From Anaeromyxobacter dehalogenans (GTDB taxonomy: Bacteria; Myxococcota_A; UBA9042; DTJE01): a stretch of DNA of 7,122 bases. Under the pieces are notes generated by a model. The model was not told the origin of the DNA. It worked only from the letters and a program-made list of their open reading frames with translations, and did not search any database. The stretch spans positions 1 through 7,122 of the forward strand of contig DYKK01000174.1 in the NCBI GenBank assembly GCA_020722625.1, read 5' to 3'. Of the stretch, positions 1 to 5,337 are shown in pieces. The translations under genes and the position numbers were made by a program. Every line of letters starts with the position of its first letter. The stretch's first letter is position 1.

Positions 1-1
1 C

Positions 2-68
2 GGACGGTCCACCGGACCGTCCTCCCCAGCGCTTCGCGCTGGGAGATGGGGCCCCAGTCGCGGCCCCA
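2..68. repeat. Cluster of three GC-rich inverted repeats at the left edge
   Basis: Three perfect inverted repeats lie almost end to end. Bases 2-10 pair with 14-22 (9 bp, 3-nt loop), 25-32 with 36-43 (8 bp, 3-nt loop), and 47-53 with 62-68 (7 bp, 8-nt loop). No T-tract follows on either strand, so a canonical intrinsic terminator is not supported. The cluster could be the 3' structured end of a gene left of the window, part of a structured RNA, or a repeat element. The pairing is directly visible; the role is unknown. Confidence 0.5.
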
Positions 69-145
69 GGGTGGTGAAATGATACGAAGCAAATTTCATG
101 TCTATTCGGGGAATTGCGAAAATTGATGGCGCATTTGGGAACGTC
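69..145. other. AT-rich non-coding patch beyond the yqeY stop
   Basis: This stretch is clearly richer in A and T than the rest of the window. It contains a 6-bp inverted repeat (75-80 with 93-98) with AAATTT at 91-96. On the minus strand TATCAT (79-84) matches five of six positions of a sigma-70 -10 box, but no good -35 box sits at the right distance. A promoter firing leftward into the hairpin cluster is possible but not shown. Open frames from the left edge end at 75-77, 80-82 and 124-126 and do not look like protein tails I recognise. Confidence 0.3.
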
Positions 146-607
146 TCAGCCTTTCGCAAGTTCCTCCTCCACGACCCGGCGGACCAGCGCGCCGTCCACC
201 CGGTCCCTGTGGGCCTTCATCACCGCACCGATGACCCGCCCCACCGCGGACGGACCGCTCGCGCCCGTCTCCGCGACGGCCCGGCGGACCAGGTCCCGCG
301 TCTCGTCCTCGGTCAGGCGCTGCGGAAGATATTGCTGTAAATATTCTATCTCAAATCGGTACTTCCGCAGGATGGGATTCCCCGCACCGCCCCCTCCCTC
401 GATCTCCTCGATGGCCTTCTCCAGGGACCTCACGTAGGACCGGATGACCTCGACCGCCACCTCGTCCGTCATCGGCCCCCGGAATCCGGGCGAGGTCCGC
501 TTCTCGCTCAGGCGGCTCTTGACCATGCGGACCACGTCCACCACGTCGCGCTCGCCTCCCTTCAGCGCGCGCTTGAGTTCCTCGTCGAGCCTCTCGGGAA
601 TCGTCAT
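146..607 (-). CDS. yqeY: GatB/YqeY domain-containing protein
   Basis: A 153-residue stand-alone YqeY protein, about the usual length. The family resembles the C-terminal tRNA-binding region of GatB, the amidotransferase subunit that corrects misacylated Glu-tRNA(Gln) and Asp-tRNA(Asn). The role of free YqeY is not established. The family pattern is clear: an N-terminal helical part with VVDVVRMVKSRLSEKR (22-37), then EIEYLQQYLPQRLTEDE (86-102), then the C-terminal GRVIGAVMKAHRDRVDG block (123-139). A glycine run (71-75) interrupts the linker. The ATG at 605-607 is chosen because GGAGGG lies about 6 nt upstream; the frame stays open to 781, but that extension is arginine- and cysteine-rich and unlike the family. 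It is transcribed away from the DUF507 gene. In many bacteria yqeY follows rpsU and precedes dnaG and rpoD; none of these is seen here. The family call is firm; cytoplasmic location is inferred. Confidence 0.93.
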   Translation of the reverse strand: MTIPERLDEELKRALKGGERDVVDVVRMVKSRLSEKRTSPGFRGPMTDEVAVEVIRSYVRSLEKAIEEIEGGGGAGNPILRKYRFEIEYLQQYLPQRLTEDETRDLVRRAVAETGASGPSAVGRVIGAVMKAHRDRVDGALVRRVVEEELAKG

Positions 608-798
608 CGGGACCCTCCGCTTGACCGGCCGGAATCTTACCACGCATCCCCTGGTCCGGGGCACGGCCCCGCACGGCTCGGACGGCCGTTGTCGCAAGTG
701 GCGACGGACGATTTTCGTTGCGAATGACGAGGGTTGTGTGATACAAGACGAGGCGTGGCTGGAACAGATCGTCCGGCCCACGACGAAGGGAGAGGCTC
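608..798. promoter_or_regulatory. Divergent spacer between yqeY and the DUF507 gene
   Basis: Both flanking genes must start transcription here or be read through from elsewhere. On the plus strand TTGCGA (718-723) and GATACA (740-745) are 16 bp apart, with a TG one base before the second, giving a weak sigma-70-like candidate for the DUF507 gene. On the minus strand TAAGAT (634-639) is a -10-like box without a convincing -35. A 6-bp GC hairpin (657-662 with 666-671) and a 5-bp inverted repeat, GTCGC-5-GCGAC (691-705), lie between. The repeat could be an operator but is short. No small gene was found. The DUF507 start has an AAGGGAGAGG Shine-Dalgarno at 786-795. Confidence 0.35.
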
Positions 799-1323
799 AT
801 GCGATTGTTCAGCGGCAAGGTTCCCCCCCTGGCCAACGAGGTGGTCCAGACCCTGATCGCGTCCGGGTCCATCGAGGTCACCGCCGAGGAGGTCCCCGAG
901 GTGGTCCTGGACGTCGAGTCCGTCCTGAAGGAATACATCCGCGCGGAGCGGGAGATCACGGATCAGGCCCGGGACATCATCGCGACCCAGAAGCGCAGCC
1001 ACTCGGACCTCAAGAAGATCCGGGCCCAGATCGCGCGCGAGCGTTCCTTCGGGATTGACGAGGAGGCGATCGAGTACCTCATCACCCAGATCATCGAGGC
1101 CCTGATCCACAGCCGGCACGTGGAGGAGGTCTATGGGATGGACAACGACCTCGCGGTCCATCTCGGCCCGGTGCTCCGCAAGCACCTCGCCGCGGACGAG
1201 GAACTGGACAGCGAGGTCCGCCGCCGCATCCGCAACCTCCAGGAAGGGACCAGCACCTGGGACATCCAGTACCGGAAGGTGATGGAGGAACTCCGCAGGT
1301 CCCGCCGCCTGGACCCGAACTGA
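799..1323 (+). CDS. DUF507 family protein
   Basis: A 174-residue protein recognised as DUF507 from its opening MRLFSGKVPPLANEVV and from LDVESVLKEYIRAEREITDQA (37-57), FGIDEEAIEYLITQIIEALIHS (84-105) and LRKHLAADEELDSEVRRRIRNLQEG (126-150). The family has no established function, and I assign none. The protein is charged, predicted mostly helical, and shows no signal peptide, membrane segment or metal site, so it is probably cytoplasmic. Residues 12-64 and 95-147 align without gaps at an offset of 83, with about ten identities and many conservative pairs by hand count. This suggests two copies of one helical module. The ATG at 799 has a strong Shine-Dalgarno and matches the usual family start. 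The gene diverges from yqeY and converges on the glycosyltransferase gene, 3 bp separating the stops. It is the only plus-strand gene in the window. Confidence 0.9.
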   Translation: MRLFSGKVPPLANEVVQTLIASGSIEVTAEEVPEVVLDVESVLKEYIRAEREITDQARDIIATQKRSHSDLKKIRAQIARERSFGIDEEAIEYLITQIIEALIHSRHVEEVYGMDNDLAVHLGPVLRKHLAADEELDSEVRRRIRNLQEGTSTWDIQYRKVMEELRRSRRLDPN

Positions 1324-1335
1324 CGGTCAACCGTC
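1322..1335. repeat. Small inverted repeat spanning two convergent stop codons
   Basis: GACGGT (1322-1327) and ACCGTC (1330-1335) form an interrupted palindrome that covers the stop codons of both the DUF507 gene (1321-1323) and the glycosyltransferase gene (1327-1329). As RNA it would form 5 bp with a 4-nt loop. No T-tract follows on either strand, so a bidirectional terminator is only a possibility. The sequence is directly visible; the function is not. Confidence 0.3.
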
Positions 1336-4011
1336 GTCCGAGAACTCCTCGTCCGGAACCGGGGCGGGCCGTTCGTCGTCCGGAGCCGGCCCCGGCGCCT
1401 CGGGCCTCGCGAACCGGATCCTCCACCCCTCAAGCCTCGCGAACTCGTCCTCGGACAGCAGACCGCGCCGCACCATCTCGCGCAGCAGGTCCCGGACGCG
1501 CCGGTCGAAGGCGGGCGGGACCGCGCCGGCCTCGAAGTGGCGGTGGAACATCCTCGGGTTCGGAAGGATGGAGACCAGGTAGGCCGCCTCCAGCGGGTTG
1601 ACCTCGGCCGAGGTCTTCCCGAAGTAGTGCAGGGCCGCCTCCCGCAGCCCGAAGACCTCCGGGCCCCACTCCACCACGTTCAGGTACAGTTCGAGGATCT
1701 TCTCCTTGGACAGGAACCGTTCCAGTTGCCAGGTGATGAACGCCTCTTGCAGTTTGCGGGCGAGCGTCTTTTCGGGGGACAGGAAGAGGTTCTTGGCCAG
1801 TTGCTGCGAGAGGGTGCTCGCCCCCTGATAGAACCCCCCCCGTTCCAGGTTCACGCGCAGGGACCGCCGGATCCCGCCGAGCGAGAACCCGTGATGCCGG
1901 AAGAACTGGGAGTCCTCGCTCGTGGTCAGGGCGTCCACCACGAAGCGCGGCACCTCCTCGAGCGGGACCCATGACGGCGACGACGGCCCGACCACGCGCT
2001 CGATCACCTTCCCGCCCCCCTCGTCAATTCGGTGGTAGAACTCGGTGCGCAGGAGGTCCAGGTTGACCCCCTGGCCGGGGTCGAGGATGGTCAGGTCCGC
2101 GACGTCCGGCCGGAAGTCGAACCGGAGGCCCGCCATGTCCCGGGTGTCCACGTCCATCTCGGCCGAGGCCGCGAACGACCCCGCGAGCCTCACGCCCTGG
2201 AGGGCGGGGATGACGTCGTCCGGGACGGATTCCACCAGGTCCTGGGCCCGGATGCGCTCGACCCGGGCGGACAGGCGCACCCGGGGCCACGAGGTCAGGC
2301 GCTCGGCCGACAGATCGAACGGGACGCGCACGTGGCCGAACGACAGGAGGCCGCGCTCCACCCGCACCGAAGCCTCCGAACGGTCCACGACGAGGTGCCC
2401 GCGGACCCCCAAGGCCAGGTCCCGCATCGGGACCGCCGCCACCGCCGGGAGGAAGAGGCCGGCCCGCTCCAGGGACAGGGTCCCCTCGACTGCGACCCGC
2501 GAGGCCCCGGGCTCCAGTCGGACCTCGAACTCGGCGTCCGCGAGCGCCGTGTCGGGCGACACGCGGAACCAGCCCGGCGCCAGGCCCGCATACGGCCCGA
2601 GCGGGAGACGCCGGGCCCGCACGGACAGGACCCCGGACCGGCGGTCCGGCCGGAATGACACGACGGCCTCGTTTGTCCCAAAGGCCGCTTCCGGGCACTC
2701 GAAGGTGACCCGCCCCGACAGGGCCCCCGTCGCGGGGTCCCGTGTCAGCGAGGCGTCGAGGTGGGCCAGGGACTCCGGCAGGGGTCGCCCGTCCCGGCGG
2801 TATCGGACCGTGGCCCCGTGCACGCGCACCGCGTCCACGGGGAGCGACTCGGCCAGGCTCGAGGCCACATTTGCGATGCGCGCGATGGCCTGATCGAGGT
2901 CGCGAAACCGGGTCACGAGACCCTCGCGAAACGCCCCTTCCTGCCGGGGCGGGAGGGGCGGGCCGTTGTCCGGGGTCGTTCCGGTCGCGGCGGGGACGGG
3001 GACCTCGAAAACGACGACGGGCCGTGCCACCTCGACCTCGGTCGGCCGACGGTCTCCCAGCAGGCCCGCGACTGTCCCGGACAACCAGGGCGGGCGTTGT
3101 GCCCCGTCCGACAACGACGCCGGCCGGCCCGGGGGTCGCGTGGCGGCCGGTGCGGCCTCCATCCGGAGGACGACCTCCTCGGCCTCGACCGCGAACGGCC
3201 CCCCCGGCGCCCACGACGGGGCGACAACGACCACCTCCCCGGGCCGGATCCGCACGCCCGACGCGCGGGCGCGGCCCCGGGACCCGTCCCACGACAGGGC
3301 CGGCGACACGGTCACGTCCGCCTCCCTCCAGCCCGACGACGGCGACCAGGCGCCTTCCGCCTTCAGCACGCGGGGCACGCCGTCCTGAAGCCGCAGGTCC
3401 CCTTCGAAAACCACGCGCATCTCGGCCGCGTCCAGGGACCCCTCCGGCGGCCCCAGGCGGGCCGTGCCCCCGGCCAGGGTGGCGCTTTGGCCCCCGGCCA
3501 CGTGGACCGCCATCGTGATGCCTTCCGCGTTCAGGAGTGGCCAGGGTCGCGCGCCCCGGCCCCCCGAGGATCGCGCTCGTCCCCTGACCAGGTCCCGCAA
3601 CCTGGCCCAGGCCTCGGCCGGCCCGGCGAAGGGGTGCGCGGGGTCTCCCAGGCGGACTTCGAGGCCCTGCAACCGTGCCTCCCGAACCGGCGATCCCCCG
3701 AGCACGACCGCGAGCCAGTCGATCCCGACGGTGACCGGCCCGGCGCGCACCTCCCAGTCCGTCCCGGCCTCCCATGCGAACTCGGAGACCTCCAGCGTGC
3801 CGGCGCCCCGCAGGTCCACGCGACCAAAGGTCACCCTCCCCGGGAGGCGTCCGACCGCGCGCTCGATGCGCGACGAGGCCCAGGCCTCGAGGAGTCGGGG
3901 GGCCGCGACCCAGGCCGCGATCGCGAGGATCCCCGCCGTGGCCAGAAGCGCGACGACGACCCGACGGGCCGAGCGAGAGCTGTGTGGCGGCGGACGGCCG
4001 GAATCCACCAT
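1327..4011 (-). CDS. AsmA-like / GT51 peptidoglycan glycosyltransferase fusion
   Basis: An 894-residue membrane protein whose C-terminal part is a biosynthetic peptidoglycan glycosyltransferase (GT51), the enzyme that polymerises lipid II into glycan strands at the outer face of the inner membrane. A membrane anchor lies at about 17-37. Residues 40-660 are a long beta-rich, low-complexity region whose start resembles AsmA/TamB-type proteins (VTFGRVDLRGAGTLEVSEF). GT51 occupies about 665-845 with all five motifs: EDSQFFRHHG (699-708, E699 the likely catalytic Glu), GASTLSQQLAKN (730-741), RKLQEAF (752-758, E756 the likely second Glu), KEKILELYLNVVEWG, and FGLREAALHYFGK. No transpeptidase domain follows, only an acidic proline-rich tail, so it is monofunctional. 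Free MtgA-type enzymes are about 230-270 residues, so the amino-terminal body is the unusual part. ATG at 4011 is preferred, with AAGG 4 nt upstream; GTG at 4026 or 4008 is possible. The GT51 call is firm; the AsmA relation is by eye. Confidence 0.9.
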   Translation of the reverse strand: MVDSGRPPPHSSRSARRVVVALLATAGILAIAAWVAAPRLLEAWASSRIERAVGRLPGRVTFGRVDLRGAGTLEVSEFAWEAGTDWEVRAGPVTVGIDWLAVVLGGSPVREARLQGLEVRLGDPAHPFAGPAEAWARLRDLVRGRARSSGGRGARPWPLLNAEGITMAVHVAGGQSATLAGGTARLGPPEGSLDAAEMRVVFEGDLRLQDGVPRVLKAEGAWSPSSGWREADVTVSPALSWDGSRGRARASGVRIRPGEVVVVAPSWAPGGPFAVEAEEVVLRMEAAPAATRPPGRPASLSDGAQRPPWLSGTVAGLLGDRRPTEVEVARPVVVFEVPVPAATGTTPDNGPPLPPRQEGAFREGLVTRFRDLDQAIARIANVASSLAESLPVDAVRVHGATVRYRRDGRPLPESLAHLDASLTRDPATGALSGRVTFECPEAAFGTNEAVVSFRPDRRSGVLSVRARRLPLGPYAGLAPGWFRVSPDTALADAEFEVRLEPGASRVAVEGTLSLERAGLFLPAVAAVPMRDLALGVRGHLVVDRSEASVRVERGLLSFGHVRVPFDLSAERLTSWPRVRLSARVERIRAQDLVESVPDDVIPALQGVRLAGSFAASAEMDVDTRDMAGLRFDFRPDVADLTILDPGQGVNLDLLRTEFYHRIDEGGGKVIERVVGPSSPSWVPLEEVPRFVVDALTTSEDSQFFRHHGFSLGGIRRSLRVNLERGGFYQGASTLSQQLAKNLFLSPEKTLARKLQEAFITWQLERFLSKEKILELYLNVVEWGPEVFGLREAALHYFGKTSAEVNPLEAAYLVSILPNPRMFHRHFEAGAVPPAFDRRVRDLLREMVRRGLLSEDEFARLEGWRIRFARPEAPGPAPDDERPAPVPDEEFSDDG

Positions 4012-4072
4012 CAAACCTTGCAACACCTTGAAATCACTTCAAAGGGTCCAACTGCGCATTCACCACCTTGGA

Positions 4073-4094
4073 GCCGCGACTTCCAAGTCGCGGC
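4073..4094. repeat. Long perfect inverted repeat (hairpin 1)
   Basis: Bases 4073-4082 are the exact reverse complement of 4085-4094, a 10-bp arm with a 2-nt centre; as RNA it gives about 9 bp with a 4-nt loop. It is the strongest hairpin in the window. No T-tract follows on either strand, so it is not a standard intrinsic terminator. It could instead be a REP-like extragenic palindrome, an mRNA 3'-end stabiliser for the lipoprotein gene, or a protein-binding site. Confidence 0.55.
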
Positions 4095-4100
4095 CGCACG

Positions 4101-4133
4101 AGACCGCGCCGAATCGTGGGATTCCGTCGGTCT
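4101..4133. repeat. Stem-loop with internal loop (hairpin 2)
   Basis: The outer arms AGACCG (4101-4106) and CGGTCT (4128-4133) pair, and the inner arms GAATC (4111-4115) and GATTC (4120-4124) pair around a 4-nt loop. It sits 6 bp from hairpin 1. On the plus strand a short T run (4131-4135) overlaps its end, weak for a terminator. The function is unknown. Confidence 0.4.
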
Positions 4134-4175
4134 TTCGAGATCATGACAGAGGATCGAGGGCCGGGTGGCGTGGCC

Positions 4176-4196
4176 GGGCGGGTGGCGCGGGGTGGG
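4176..4196 (+). other. G-quadruplex-like motif
   Basis: On the plus strand four G runs (4176-4178, 4180-4182, 4189-4191, 4194-4196) are separated by loops of 1, 6 and 2 nt, which fits the canonical G3+N1-7 pattern. It lies just past the lipoprotein stop on the template strand for the minus-strand genes. Such motifs are common by chance in GC-rich DNA. Confidence 0.3.
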
Positions 4197-4227
4197 CGGA
4201 CGGGTCAAACCGATTCCCCCGCTTCTC

Positions 4228-4250
4228 TCGAGTCAGTACTGCTGACTCGA
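4228..4250. repeat. Inverted repeat over the lipoprotein stop codon
   Basis: TCGAGTCAG (4228-4236) and CTGACTCGA (4242-4250) form a perfect 9-bp stem with a 5-nt loop. It includes the stop codon (4233-4235) and the last five sense codons of the lipoprotein gene. In the transcript it is followed by AGAAGCGGGGG rather than a U-tract. It may protect the mRNA end or act as a weak terminator. Confidence 0.45.
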
Positions 4251-4655
4251 CTTCGACTTGGCGGACAGCACGGTCACGACGATCAGGCCGGCGAGGGCCG
4301 CGGCCCCGAGCGAGATCAGGGTCACGGTCTTCCAGGTGCTGACATGGTCCACCTCCGCCTCGTCTTTCAGGCTCGCGAGGTCGAGGATGTAGTCGCGGTC
4401 CGAGGCCACGATCTGGGACTCGGTCATCCGGAAGTTGAACGGGGTCAGGGGATAGCGCTTGCCTCCCTTCGAACGAACGTACAGGTGCGTATCGTCCTTG
4501 ACCGCGACCTCCCGGCCGTCCGTGTCCCGGACCGTCGCGGTCCCCGTCTCGCTCGTCTGGAGGGTCTCGAGTTCGGATCGGGGGATCTGATAGGTGCTGT
4601 AACAACCCACCGTCCCGAAGGCGATCAGGACCCCCAACGCCACCGCTCGCTTCAT
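4233..4655 (-). CDS. Small predicted lipoprotein with C-terminal membrane helix
   Basis: A 140-residue protein of a family I cannot name. The start is a short lipoprotein signal peptide: MKR, a hydrophobic stretch, and a lipobox-like TVGC with Cys18 as the predicted lipidated residue; Thr at -3 is less usual than Leu. The mature part begins YSTYQIPRSELETLQ. It continues with a small beta-rich domain (about 36-100) holding VRDTDGREVAVKDDTHLYVRS and a final acidic patch. A hydrophobic helix at about 109-131 is followed by a basic tail (SAKSKSSQQY). A lipid anchor at one end and a membrane span at the other is odd. The ATG at 4655 is chosen for its strong Shine-Dalgarno, GGGGAGGTGA, 5 nt upstream; the frame runs open further, but that part is arginine-rich and would bury the signal peptide. 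It lies 94 bp after tdk and 221 bp before the glycosyltransferase gene. An envelope role is inferred only from the signal. Confidence 0.8.
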   Translation of the reverse strand: MKRAVALGVLIAFGTVGCYSTYQIPRSELETLQTSETGTATVRDTDGREVAVKDDTHLYVRSKGGKRYPLTPFNFRMTESQIVASDRDYILDLASLKDEAEVDHVSTWKTVTLISLGAAALAGLIVVTVLSAKSKSSQQY

Positions 4656-4732
4656 GGGACTCACCTCCCCGTCCAGGACCTGCCCCGCCGGATGCCCGCG
4701 GCGGACCGATCGCGTCGCCGCCCTGCGGCGCA

Positions 4733-4761
4733 ACGATACTCGAAAGGAATCACCCCTGCAA
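4733..4761 (-). promoter_or_regulatory. Candidate sigma-70-like promoter for the lipoprotein gene
   Basis: Read on the minus strand, TTGCAG (4756-4761) and TATCGT (4733-4738) are separated by exactly 17 bp. The -10 box matches four of six consensus positions and the -35 box three of six. The -35 lies inside the last codons of tdk. A start about 7 nt past the -10 would leave a 5' leader of about 70 nt, which begins near a 6-bp GC hairpin (4716-4721 with 4725-4730). If real, it would let the lipoprotein be expressed apart from the tdk set. Confidence 0.35.
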
Positions 4762-5337
4762 TTTCAACGTCAGCTGGGACGTCAGTTCCGGTTCGAAGCA
4801 GTGGCGGCAACGGGCCTCGTAGGCGTCGCCCGCCCCGACCACGATGCGCTCCTCGCGGGGGACGATCCGCTGGCTCCGGCTCGCCGGGGCCCCGCACCGG
4901 GCGCACACGGCCAGCGTCTTGGTCACGTACTCGGCCACGGCCATCAACTGCGGGACCGGCTCGAAGGGGACCCCGCGGTAGTCCAGGTCCAGCCCCGCCA
5001 CGATCACCCGCTTGCCCAGGTTGGCCAGGCGTTCGCACGTGTCGACGATCGCGGCGTCGAAGAACTGGACCTCGTCAATGCCCACGACCTCGGTGCGGTC
5101 CTCGACGCGCTCGGCCAGGGCGGCCGCGGTCTTGACCACGACCGCTTGCAGCGTCTGGTCCGAGTGCGACACGATCTGGTCCAGGTCGTACCGGTCGTCG
5201 AGGGACGACTTGAAGACCTGCACGCGCTGGCGGGCGATCCGGGCGCGCCGCAGGCGCCGGATCAGTTCCTCGCTCTTGCCCGAGAACATCGGCCCGCAGA
5301 TGACCTCGATGAATCCCGTGCGGAACGGGTAACTCAT
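4750..5337 (-). CDS. tdk: Thymidine kinase, type II
   Basis: A 195-residue cytoplasmic enzyme that phosphorylates thymidine with ATP to dTMP (EC 2.7.1.21), the salvage route to thymine nucleotides. All family marks are present: the P-loop GPMFSGKS (15-22); DEVQFF (88-93), with Glu89 the expected catalytic base and this segment the Walker-B-like part; GLDLDYRGVPFEPVPQLM (115-132) near the lid and nucleoside site; and a structural zinc site of Cys145, Cys148, Cys177 and Cys180. The VGAGDAYEARCRHC stretch supplies the expected substrate loop. The length is normal and nothing is broken. The ATG at 5335-5337 overlaps the kdd stop as ATGA. No strong Shine-Dalgarno precedes it, so translation probably depends on ribosomes finishing kdd. 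The frame is open upstream to 5778, but that part overlaps kdd in another frame and is not coding. Confidence 0.97.
   Translation of the reverse strand: MSYPFRTGFIEVICGPMFSGKSEELIRRLRRARIARQRVQVFKSSLDDRYDLDQIVSHSDQTLQAVVVKTAAALAERVEDRTEVVGIDEVQFFDAAIVDTCERLANLGKRVIVAGLDLDYRGVPFEPVPQLMAVAEYVTKTLAVCARCGAPASRSQRIVPREERIVVGAGDAYEARCRHCFEPELTSQLTLKLQG

Larger units (their letters stand above)
4012..4232. other. Gene-free spacer rich in hairpins
   Basis: This 221-bp spacer between the lipoprotein stop and the glycosyltransferase start holds two tandem inverted repeats and a G-rich stretch, listed separately. Close to the glycosyltransferase start there is a short repeat, TTGAA (4028-4032) with TTCAA (4038-4042). 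No promoter with both boxes in good order was found for the downstream gene, and no open frame resembles a protein. Confidence 0.5.

Noticed and set aside
76..81. GGTGAAATG resembling a 16S rRNA motif
   Set aside because: The match ends after nine bases (73-81) and the flanks do not fit rRNA.
98..340. 80-codon plus-strand open frame starting in the AT-rich patch
   Set aside because: No Shine-Dalgarno, and most of it is antisense to yqeY with no recognisable domain.
2761..4146. 461-codon plus-strand open frame opposite the glycosyltransferase gene
   Set aside because: Rich in Pro, Arg and Gly with no recognisable domain. It is the antisense shadow of a gene with clear GT51 motifs, and such shadows are expected at this GC content.
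4011..4208. 65-codon minus-strand open frame in the hairpin spacer
   Set aside because: No ribosome site or recognisable sequence, and it runs through both hairpins.
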